Under the pieces are notes generated by a model, which worked only from the letters and a program-made list of their open reading frames with translations, searched no databases and was not told the origin of the DNA. DNA of 64,000 nt from JADKCL01 sp046329055 (GTDB lineage Bacteria > Bacteroidota > Bacteroidia > J057 > JADKCL01). Shown in pieces: positions 54,727 through 62,350 of the stretch; within the stretch, counting starts at the first letter, position 1; every line of letters begins with the position of its first letter. Where the stretch lies: NCBI GenBank assembly GCA_046329055.1, contig JAXLVK010000016.1, positions 1 through 64,000 on the forward strand, read 5' to 3'. A program made the translations under genes and the position numbers.

Positions 54727-54780
54727 AACGCAAGGAGCCGCTCCGAAACGAGGCGAAGGGCCTCCGGCCCAATACCAGAC

Positions 54781-54868
54781 CGCCCGCCTCTGGCGGGCGA
54801 AAACGGGTGCCCCACCTCTATCAGACTCGAAAAACCGTACAGGGGAGCTAGCTCCCCTGTACTATTTT
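54781..54868 (+). terminator. Hairpins and terminator downstream of ettA
   Basis: CGCCCGCC and GGCGGGCG (54781-54799) form one perfect hairpin with a TCT loop. A perfect 26-bp palindrome at 54837-54862 (arms GTACAGGGGAGCT and AGCTCCCCTGTAC) is followed by TATTTT. The latter is a good terminator; a smaller GGGCC/GGCCC pair lies just upstream at about 54758-54770. Confidence 0.75.
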
Positions 54869-54927
54869 AGTGGGAAATTACCCGCCAGCGTGTGATCCCC
54901 CGCTGCCAATCACGAATGGAACGAACA

Positions 54928-55917
54928 ATGAATTCGGAAACCCAAAACATCGATGTCCGACTCTACCTTGCCGTGAACACGCCGCGGCCAGGAACCGAAT
55001 GGTTCGACAACCATTACATTCCGGTGGAAGAAACGGATGCAGAGGCATTCCTCGAGCGCTCACTGCGGCGAGGCCGACCCGTATGTTGCAGCATGACCGC
55101 CGCATTTTCCATCACTCTGGATGACCTGCCCTGGGAAACTTGGCCTGTGGATGTTTACCGCCACGATCGATTGGATGCGCTGGAATGGAATGCGCTGAAC
55201 ACCACCATTGAGCTGGTGGATGTGATGCAGGCGCTCTGTGATGGCGCTGGGTATGCGGAGGTAAATCCCCACGATGATGAATGGCCCCTGCTCTATGTCC
55301 GGGATGTCCACGATCAGGTTCGATTTTGCACCGGAGATGCTGTTCTCACGCAAGTCTCAATCCCGTTGTCAACTCTGGCACCCATGGTCCTGCGGGAGGG
55401 CAAGAAACTTGCGTTGTTTTTGGATCGCCTTCAATCCTTGATCGAGTCCCGCCTAAAATCCGTAGAGCTGGACAAGAAGGCAGCAAAGCCATTGCTCGAA
55501 CGAAAGGAACTTCTTGCGGCATTTAATTGGGAAAATCGCCTGGCGAAACTGGAATCCTCCCTCGCCAAGCTAGCGCATCCTCGACCCATTCATCGGAAGT
55601 GGAGCGACCTCACCAGCCTGCTGGTAGAGTTTCCTTCTCATATCGACCGGACATTTACCCAAGACAGGGACAAGCTTCTTTATCATACGGTGGTAACCTG
55701 GCCGAATTTGCCCGAGGAAGAAATCGAGTGGCTCAGGATGCTCGTCACGCACACCTCCCATGCAACATCACTGAGATTCAGGCTACCGGAGCATGGCTTC
55801 TCGGATCAGTTTTATTGGCTGGAGTTTCAGGCCGAAGGAAGCAAGGTCATGCTCAGCTTTTCCTCGGAGCCCCCTCAGAAGCCGAAAACCTCAACAAATC
55901 GATCCCGTTTCTCCTAG
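54928..55917 (+). CDS. Unrecognised protein, paralogue of the 57517-58164 gene; flanks a putative effector
   Basis: 329 residues from the ATG at 54928 (MNSETQNIDVRLYL), chosen to match the start of its paralogue; ATG 54916 is also possible. No signal peptide or membrane segment. Shared with the paralogue: IPVEETDAEAFLERSLRRG, RPVCCSM, LEWNALNTTIEL, PHDDEWPLLY and MVLREGKKL. The C-terminal 90 residues (from HRKWSDLTSLLVEF on) are absent from the paralogue. The gene is convergent with the effector gene at 55928-57112, and the stop codons are only 10 bases apart. Candidate roles are immunity, chaperone or adaptor; none is shown by sequence. Confidence 0.65.
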   Translation: MNSETQNIDVRLYLAVNTPRPGTEWFDNHYIPVEETDAEAFLERSLRRGRPVCCSMTAAFSITLDDLPWETWPVDVYRHDRLDALEWNALNTTIELVDVMQALCDGAGYAEVNPHDDEWPLLYVRDVHDQVRFCTGDAVLTQVSIPLSTLAPMVLREGKKLALFLDRLQSLIESRLKSVELDKKAAKPLLERKELLAAFNWENRLAKLESSLAKLAHPRPIHRKWSDLTSLLVEFPSHIDRTFTQDRDKLLYHTVVTWPNLPEEEIEWLRMLVTHTSHATSLRFRLPEHGFSDQFYWLEFQAEGSKVMLSFSSEPPQKPKTSTNRSRFS

Positions 55918-55927
55918 AGCCACCCCC

Positions 55928-57112
55928 TCACTTCTTCCCAGCAGCCAGCTTCTCGTCGCGCTTGCGGACGATCTCGTCCATGTCCATCCATCCGGCGAGT
56001 TGGGTGCCGGAAGCAGAGCCCACATCCGGCATCTTCGCGCCAGCCATTCCGGGGAAGATCATGCGGTCCTTCAAACGGACGCGGAGCAGGGTCTCCTTGC
56101 CATTCGTGCCGCCGCCGTCGATGGTGCGCCAAAGTTCAAAGCCGCTGCCGTCATCTTCTTTGACCACGCTCATGAAGATGGCGATGTGCTTGAAGCTGCC
56201 ACCTGCGAGCATGACTTGGGTCTCCTTTGACACGCCATACTTTGCGCCGCCCGGGGCTTGGGCGAGGATGATGAACTCTCCCGCTTTCGGCCGGCCATTG
56301 CCCATGCCATCCTCGGCCTTGATCATCGCGGTATTGTTCGCGTCGAGGGATTCAGCTTTGGCATTTGCCTTCTCCTGCTTGGCGAGGAATCCGGCGCGCT
56401 GTGAGTTCAGGGTACGGAGCACGCTGTCAAGGGCCTTCACCGTCGCCTTCTCCAATGCATTGGCACGGATGCCGCGCTGCTTGAAGACGAGAGGGTGTTC
56501 GCCCTCGGCCTGCGGCGCACGGAGTTGCTCGATTTCGGCCACGACCTTGGCCTTTTGGGCCTCGATGCGTGTGATTGCCTTGTCAAACAGCGCAACGGAT
56601 TTCCCGAAACCATCTGCGGTGATCCGCTGCCCTACCGCAGCCTCCCAATCGGCTTTGGTCTGGGAAAAGGTCTGAGTCGTCGCGACGGCCTTCTTCCAAT
56701 CCTTGCCATAGACCTCCTTGTCGCCGTCCCGCATCATCTTGCCAGCGAACTCCAAGCAGGTCGTGAAGTTCTTGAGGCCCGTCTTGACGCGGGTGTCCTC
56801 GATCTCCTCCTTGGTCATGAACTCCTTGCCGTTCCACTCCTCCGACTTGGCAGCAACTGCCTCGCGGAGCTTATCACCCTCGGTGGCTTCCTTTTCTGCC
56901 TCCTTGGCGGTGGTTTCAAGCTGTTGCGTTTCCTTTTCGGCGGCGGGTTCGGCCTCCTTGGCGGCGGGTTCCTGCATTTGCGCAGGCTTCTTTTCCTCAG
57001 CGTCCGCCTTCAGTTGGAATGCGGGCGGTTGCATGGACTTGCCAAGGGTGGAATCTTCGGGTGCAGCCTTGCGCTGAGCCGGTTGGTGAACGGGTGATGC
57101 GGGAACTCCCAT
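55928..57112 (-). CDS. Leader-bearing protein with papain-like (NlpC/P60-type) amidase domain (putative effector)
   Basis: 394 residues from the ATG at 57112; this start puts PPAFQLKA at residues 29-36. The leader continues with KPAQMQEPAAKEAEPA, a low-complexity Ala/Glu stretch. Predicted catalytic residues are C119 in KNFTTCLEFAG and H309 in GSFKHIAIFM, with PKAGEFIIL before the His and LWRTIDGGG after it; this C...PxxGD/E...H...TIDGG order fits cysteine amidases and NlpC/P60-related effectors. A helical insertion (about 165-260) lies between them. No Sec signal. Flanked on both sides by paralogues of an unknown family on the other strand. Likely substrate is the peptide part of the cell wall, but this is inference. 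Confidence 0.7.
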   Translation of the reverse strand: MGVPASPVHQPAQRKAAPEDSTLGKSMQPPAFQLKADAEEKKPAQMQEPAAKEAEPAAEKETQQLETTAKEAEKEATEGDKLREAVAAKSEEWNGKEFMTKEEIEDTRVKTGLKNFTTCLEFAGKMMRDGDKEVYGKDWKKAVATTQTFSQTKADWEAAVGQRITADGFGKSVALFDKAITRIEAQKAKVVAEIEQLRAPQAEGEHPLVFKQRGIRANALEKATVKALDSVLRTLNSQRAGFLAKQEKANAKAESLDANNTAMIKAEDGMGNGRPKAGEFIILAQAPGGAKYGVSKETQVMLAGGSFKHIAIFMSVVKEDDGSGFELWRTIDGGGTNGKETLLRVRLKDRMIFPGMAGAKMPDVGSASGTQLAGWMDMDEIVRKRDEKLAAGKK

Positions 57113-57516
57113 GGATTCAGACAGTGGTTTAGACGGTGCGAAATTAGATGTGGGCAGATTTCGCCTTTGATGATTTTCGGCAGTCGGGAAATTCGCTGAG
57201 AGATTGGTGGATTTTGCTAGTGGATGGGAGTGGGCACTTGTCCGACCACGAATTCCAGCACGCATCGCCGCCACCTCTGCTTCGACTTGCTTTCGAGTCG
57301 CTGGCTACTCGCCGTGGGGTTGCTGCCTGTTCACTGCCGCCTTGCTCCTGCATCCCATTTTATGCCGAACCAATACCCTATTTCTACCGATTCTGTGCCG
57401 CTCTCGACCTAAACTCGGTAGCCAGTTTCCAATCTGCTGCATCATCGAAAACTGGCATCCATTTCTCCCGTCTTTCAAGATTCCCCATCTTTACCTCAAT
57501 CCAAAGCACATCGCCC
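57113..57516. other. Divergent gap of about 400 bases without a recognised gene
   Basis: Lies between the divergent effector gene (start 57112) and the paralogue gene (start 57517) and should contain both promoters. An open frame continues upstream of 57517 to 57148, but its translation is arginine-, serine- and cysteine-rich and unlike its neighbours, so it is not called. No strong repeat or hairpin seen. Confidence 0.5.
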
Positions 57517-58164
57517 ATGCCAACCCTCGATGTCCAACTCCACCTCTTCTTTCAAGGCAAAACGGAAACCGGGGCCTATTACTCGGAGCATTCCCCAGTC
57601 GAAGAAACACCTGTGGAAACCTACCTGGATCGCTCGCTGGCATACGGGCGGCCGGTCTGTTGCAGCATGATGGGGGCATTTGCGGTCTGGGTGGATGGGA
57701 AGCTGTGGATGCGCTATCGCGTGGCTGATGGCGAGGACAAGGACTCTGTACCGCCAACGGATCTGATTCTATGGAACGCCTTGGATACCACGTTGGCCAT
57801 GATCTGGGGCGTCTCGGAATTGCTGGGTGGGAAACGCACAGTGGACCTCGGTTCGCATGATGACGAAAGCCCAATCATCCTTCACCTGAACGAGGAAAAC
57901 AGGGTGCGGCATGAGATGGAAATGTTCGACCCCGATTTTGAGCCGATTCCCTTGCTACCATTCGCCAGACTGATCCTGCGAGAAGGAGAGAAAATGCATG
58001 CCTTCAGCCACCGTCTGCGGGCCGCAATCCACAATCGATTGGCGGCGGAGCCCATGGATTCGCCGCTGATCCTGCCTTTGAAGCACCGGATCGAATTGAT
58101 CGAACGATGGGAGCTGGAGAAGATTCTCCTGAAAATCCGGAAGCAGCTTGCAATGCAGGCCTGA
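57517..58164 (+). CDS. Unrecognised protein, paralogue of the 54928-55917 gene
   Basis: 215 residues from the ATG at 57517 (MPTLDVQLHLFF), which aligns with the N-terminus of the paralogue. Shared segments: SPVEETPVETYLDRSLAYG, RPVCCSMMGAF, LWNALDTTLAM, SHDDESPIILHL and LILREGEKM; the C-terminus is helical (HRIELIERWELEKILLKIRK). No export signal. It is divergent from the effector at 55928-57112 and convergent with the lipoprotein at 58208. Function unknown; conserved position on both sides of an effector suggests a linked role. Confidence 0.65.
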   Translation: MPTLDVQLHLFFQGKTETGAYYSEHSPVEETPVETYLDRSLAYGRPVCCSMMGAFAVWVDGKLWMRYRVADGEDKDSVPPTDLILWNALDTTLAMIWGVSELLGGKRTVDLGSHDDESPIILHLNEENRVRHEMEMFDPDFEPIPLLPFARLILREGEKMHAFSHRLRAAIHNRLAAEPMDSPLILPLKHRIELIERWELEKILLKIRKQLAMQA

Positions 58165-58207
58165 AACCCAGGAACCCAAGCAATATCCTGAATTCCTGCG
58201 ATGGTAT

Positions 58208-58537
58208 CTACTGCTCGTATCTGCGCTTGAGGATTTCGCCGCTGTTACCGTCGATGAGGTAGTGCGGGCCGCCACCTAGGGAGTTTTCATCCTTGAGTTC
58301 ATAATCCACCTGCCAGTTCCCAGCCACTTCCGCTATCTCAACTTTGTAAGGGCTCAGATCTTGGTAGGCGACGATGGCGTCTGCCTTTGCGATCTCGAGG
58401 GCCTTTTCACGTGTGATTCCCATTTTCTTCCCGATCGTGTTTTGTTGATTTCCACTCTGCGTCCCACCCGACTCGCCCTTGCAGGCTGCCAGAACCGTCA
58501 GCAGGATCAAAACAAGGTAAAATCTCTTTTTCCTCAT
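58208..58537 (-). CDS. Small lipoprotein, candidate immunity protein for the JAMM-type effector
   Basis: 109 residues. Lipoprotein signal: KRFYLVLILLTVLAAC. After a Gly/Ser/Asn linker, the domain ITREKALEIAKADAIVAYQ ... WQVDYELKDENSLGGGPHYLIDGNSGEILKRRYEQ matches the pattern of PepSY-like or NTF2-fold immunity proteins (GG-P-h-Y-x-I-D-x-x-x-G-E-I-L). It starts 31 bases after the stop of the effector gene on the same strand. As a periplasmic anchored protein directly downstream of an effector, it is a plausible immunity protein; the alternative is an ordinary PepSY-domain lipoprotein. Confidence 0.68.
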   Translation of the reverse strand: MRKKRFYLVLILLTVLAACKGESGGTQSGNQQNTIGKKMGITREKALEIAKADAIVAYQDLSPYKVEIAEVAGNWQVDYELKDENSLGGGPHYLIDGNSGEILKRRYEQ

Positions 58538-58568
58538 CGTGCCGGTGGATATTCAAGGTTTCTTTTGC

Positions 58569-60263
58569 TCACAATTCATCCACGGATTGATCCTTCGGGG
58601 CTTGTGGGGCGAGGCCGCCCGTAGTGCCAGGGAAGCCGCGGTCACCTGCAAGGTGAGCCCTGCTATTTGGGCCGGTGAATCCCATGGACGTGTTCGCGAC
58701 AGCGGGAAATGCTCCATAGTAGAGGAGTGGAATCCCGTTGCGGTTGGCCCAGGCAGTGTCAGCACCACTTGGGAACGGAGCTCCCCAAGCTGGACCGACA
58801 TTGGGGTGCGTATGGTACCCACCCACGGTGATGGCATTGTCAGGAGGATTGGGATTGTTGAGCGGGAGGCTGGCCTTGGCACCTGGAGCCACGGTGTCCG
58901 TGGTCAAATCGCCTGTGATCAGATTCAAATAAATGAATCCCCCCTCCTCATGCATGCCGGGAGGGCCGGGTGCGGGTGGCGCTGGCACGATCGCGGGATT
59001 GGAGGCGGGCCATGCGACGGCGTAGGCTGCGATCACAGCGGGCGAGGCCATGAGTTGAGCGCCCGTGGGAGCCGACCGACCCAGCAGCTCAACGCATTGT
59101 GCGAACTCGTTCCAGGAGAAATGCGCCTTCAATTCTAGAAGGAAGGGTTGGTCTGCGAGCGCGGCAGCGATTTCACCCGGGCTGGCAACGATGATGCGCT
59201 TGAACGCGGCATAGTCGCAACCCTCGGCGATCATCCAGCGGAGCTTCGTTCGCAAGTCAAATGCGAGGTTCGTTACGGCGGTTTCCATCGTCGCATTGGT
59301 GCAGGCCTTCACGAAGAAGTCCATCCATCCAGGAGTCTTCAAGAGATCGCGCTCCGCCTGCCCAGCCCCGGTGATCCAAGGCTGAATCGTGCCATAGTCG
59401 ATCTCCATCCGCACGCTGAAGACTTCCGCTTGGAGCCAGGTGAGTTTCGTGATCAGGTCAAACTGCAGATCGTTCAATGCCGTGATCATGGTCGCATTGG
59501 TGCAGACGCCGACGAAGAAGTCCTGCCAAGCAGCAGTCTTGAGCAAGTCACGTTCCGCCTGGCTCGCACCTGTGATCCATGCCTGGATCGTACCATAGTC
59601 GATTTCCGCGCGGACGCTGAACACCTCGGCCTTCAACCAATTGAGCTTGGTGATGAGGTCGAAATGCAGATCGTTCAATGCGGTCACCATGGTTGCATTG
59701 GTGCAGACCTTGACGAAAAAGTCCATCCACGCGGCTGTCTTCAATGCATCCCGCTCACCTTGTGGTGCCGCTGTGACCAGGCCCTGAATCTCACTGTAGC
59801 CGATGCCGCGTGTCATGAAGGCAGCAGCATTGAGCCAATCGAGCTTCTGGGCCAAGGTGAGCGGAAGCACTCGGACGATCTGCATCATCTCACCGAAGTT
59901 CATGCAATCTGCCAATAGTCCCCGGTATTTGCCGACCGTGGAAACTGTGGTCTTGTCGGCTGGGGACATCCCCACGATGAGCGCGATCACCTCCTCCTCA
60001 GGCACGTTCCACTTGTCCAGCAGGCGATCGAGTTTCTGAATAGGGGTTTCTTCATCCTTGCGTTGTGCGACCTGCATCTGCGCGGGTTCATTGGACTTGC
60101 CGTTGGATGAGCCACCCTTGCCGCCCCCATTTGCAGGAGGATTGTCGGCAGATGCCATCAATTGAAAGGCAGGCGGACTCTTGGAGAGACCTTCATTTTC
60201 CTTTTCCGCTGAATCAGGATTGGAGACCTGCCGCTGCTGGGACAGGCGATCTTGAGGGGACAT
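58569..60263 (-). CDS. Leader-bearing protein with helical repeats and JAMM-type metallopeptidase domain (putative effector)
   Basis: 564 residues from the ATG at 60263. Leader GLSKSPPAFQLMASAD with PPAFQLMA at 30-37, then a Gly/Asn/Ser linker and EPAQMQVAQRKDEE. Residues 75-390 hold about four helical repeats of 65-70 residues, each with a DALKTAAWMDFFVKVCTNAT or DLLKTAAWQDFFVGVCTNAT-like core and AEVFSVRAEIDYGTIQAWI. The C-terminal domain has GGYHTHPN and FPSGADTAWAN: H484, H486, S499 and D502 fit the JAMM/MPN+ zinc motif HxH...SxxD. Similar C-terminal domains occur in polymorphic toxins (Tox-JAB and DUF4329-like). JAMM enzymes cut isopeptide or peptide bonds, so cell-wall peptides are a possible target. 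A lipoprotein gene follows. Confidence 0.75.
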   Translation of the reverse strand: MSPQDRLSQQRQVSNPDSAEKENEGLSKSPPAFQLMASADNPPANGGGKGGSSNGKSNEPAQMQVAQRKDEETPIQKLDRLLDKWNVPEEEVIALIVGMSPADKTTVSTVGKYRGLLADCMNFGEMMQIVRVLPLTLAQKLDWLNAAAFMTRGIGYSEIQGLVTAAPQGERDALKTAAWMDFFVKVCTNATMVTALNDLHFDLITKLNWLKAEVFSVRAEIDYGTIQAWITGASQAERDLLKTAAWQDFFVGVCTNATMITALNDLQFDLITKLTWLQAEVFSVRMEIDYGTIQPWITGAGQAERDLLKTPGWMDFFVKACTNATMETAVTNLAFDLRTKLRWMIAEGCDYAAFKRIIVASPGEIAAALADQPFLLELKAHFSWNEFAQCVELLGRSAPTGAQLMASPAVIAAYAVAWPASNPAIVPAPPAPGPPGMHEEGGFIYLNLITGDLTTDTVAPGAKASLPLNNPNPPDNAITVGGYHTHPNVGPAWGAPFPSGADTAWANRNGIPLLYYGAFPAVANTSMGFTGPNSRAHLAGDRGFPGTTGGLAPQAPKDQSVDEL

Positions 60264-60401
60264 GACAATGGACAATTAGAGGGTGATAAAACCTAAAATT
60301 ACTGCATCAAGCGAACAATTACAAGTCAATCCAGTCGCCAATGCAGCTTGCATATTTGTGTTCGCCCAAGGTGACCTGCATGGCTTGCCACTTTTGCCCC
60401 T

Positions 60402-60443
60402 AAAAAAATCGCCCCCACCAGACACAATGATCCGGCGGGGGCG
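60402..60443 (-). terminator. Terminator of the oxidase/decarboxylase operon
   Basis: On the - strand, CGCCCCCGCC (60434-60443) and GGTGGGGGCG (60410-60419) form a 10-bp stem with one G-T pair, followed by ATTTTTTT. It lies about 20 bases beyond the decarboxylase stop codon. Confidence 0.88.
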
Positions 60444-60461
60444 GAACACTCCATTGTCCAA

Positions 60462-62329
60462 TCAATAAACCAAATACGGTGGCCAAGCCGGGTTCGGAAT
60501 CTCGTCCTCGCCGGGGCTGGTGTTCACGAGGTGATGTTGCAGGCTGCCGGGCGCATTGTCCTCGGGGATGCTGACGGCGACCACAAAATTGGCCTTGGGA
60601 TCCTTGCGGATTTCCTCCAGCACCTTGGTCAGCTCCGCGACGGTGTTCACGGTCCTGCCTTCGCCGCCCATCACCTCCACGATCTTGGAATATTTCCAGC
60701 TGTGGAGGCGGTTGTAGATGAACATGTCGTTGAAGAGCGGGTCGCTGTAGTCCACCTTTTGCCCGTCGATGCGGAAGGGGTTGGGGTTGACCAGCTCCTG
60801 TTCGATGCCATAGATGCCATTCACCAATACAAAGACGACGGTAGGGATGCCGCAGGGATGCCCATGGCAGATACCGCTTGGCAGGTCTCCTGGAACGAGC
60901 CATCACCCACGATCACGATCGGCCGGGAGTCCTTGTCGGCACAACGCACACCGATGGCGGCTCCCATGGAATAGCCGATGCTGAGCCACGATGCCTGACA
61001 GGTGAAATGCCCTTGGGTTGCAATCGGCAAGGGTGAGGCCGCGATCAAGGGGAAACCCGCGTCAGCCACGACCCGGTCGCTGGGCTGCAACCAAGGTTTG
61101 AGGCATTGGATGAACAGGTCGTAGGTGAGCTGTGCGTTCGCATCCAGTCTGGGAGCTTGCATGGCAACCCTCAGGGCAGCAGGGATCACTGCCTTGCCCT
61201 CGTCTTGGAGCGCCTTTCCCAATGCCGCGATGTATTCGCCGAGCCTGACCTGCGGAAAGAAAAACGCCCCGACCCTCACGCCAAAATGCGCCGCAAGGAT
61301 CACCCGCTCGCTTTCGACGTTGTGGAAGGCGGTGTCCTTGCTGGTCATCCAAGCCCCGAGGCCGATCATGCAGTTGCCGAGTTGCTTCCCGTCCGGCCCG
61401 AGAAACGGCGTCGTCGATTCTCCGTCTGGCGGAGTGTAAACGCCCTTGAAGTACTTGCTGGACTCAGAAAGCACGGACTTGCCCATCACGGAGGTGGTGA
61501 ATGGCACCTTGCTTTGGTCAATCAATGCCTGCGTCTCTGCTTCCAATCCCTGCCGCTGGATTTCCGAACCCAACCAAAAGAATGGCTCCTGGTACTGCTT
61601 GATCAATGCGATCGAGGCCGTGATGGCTTGGTTCAGGCTGGAATTGGGCCCGGTGTTGGTGACGTAGGTGTAGCCGCGCTGCAAGCGCTCGCGGGGCCGG
61701 ATGCAGGGCGCGCGCCATACGTCCTCGAGGACTTCGAGATAGACCGGTGTGCTCCGCGAGATGCAAGCCGTGAGGGCCGCATCGATCTGGAAGGGTGCCT
61801 CGGAGGCATTGATGATGCGCTCGGCGGCCCCGGTGATGTTGCGGAAGACCGCTAGGTTGCTCTGTGGGTCGGAGAGGCTGTGCGAGTAGATCAGTCCTGT
61901 CTGGACGGTGTTGCTCCACTCCTTGTTGCTGGGGGCGCCATTGATCACGACCATCGGGATTTGCTCCACAAATGCTCCGGCGACGGGATTCGAGAGAATG
62001 AAGGCCCCGACGCTGTAGGTGACCGCGATGGCCGAGATGCCCCGGACGCGGGCATAAGCATCAGCGGCATAGCCTCCACAGAGCTCATTGGGCACCCGGA
62101 CATAGTCGATGCCGTAGCTGGGCTTCATGAGCAGGGTGTCCAGGAAGGGCGCGGAGTAGTTGCCGGCCACCCCGAAGAGGTGGTTGCAATGGAGTTCCTG
62201 CAGCCGCGTGGCGAGGTAGTCGGCGACGGTGAACTCGGGCTGTGCGGTGAGGCTGCCGCCTGTGGTGGTTGCAGCCTTCGTCACCTGCCGGGGTCCGGCA
62301 GGGGGCGTTGGTTTTTGGGATGTAGCCAT
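60462..62329 (-). CDS. Thiamine-diphosphate-dependent 2-keto acid decarboxylase, frame interrupted by one missing base
   Basis: About 622 residues when joined. The first frame (62329 to 60821) has the N-terminal domain (ADYLATRLQELHCNHLFGVAGNYSAPFLDTL, with the conserved FGVxG), the central domain, and the TPP-binding start VIVGDGSFQETCQAVSAMG; the frame breaks at 60850-60851 and continues from VFVLVNGIYGIEQELVNP, completing the GDG...N thiamine motif. One extra G restores GIPAGIPTVVFVLVNG, a family-like sequence. Enzymes of this group decarboxylate pyruvate, phenylpyruvate or indolepyruvate to aldehydes. The oxidase gene 21 bases upstream would supply 2-keto acids from amino acids, which favours an aromatic or branched 2-keto acid over pyruvate. 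Terminator downstream. Confidence 0.8.
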
Positions 62330-62350
62330 TGTTGCGCTGATTGGAGGTGA

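Noticed and set aside
57148..57516. N-terminal extension of the 57517-58164 protein
   Set aside because: The added sequence is unlike the paralogue and lies in the divergent promoter region; the ATG at 57517 aligns with the paralogue start.
26565..60263. Structural genes of a contractile injection system near the leader-bearing proteins
   Set aside because: No sheath, tube, baseplate, spike or AAA+ component is recognisable in the window, so the delivery system remains inference.
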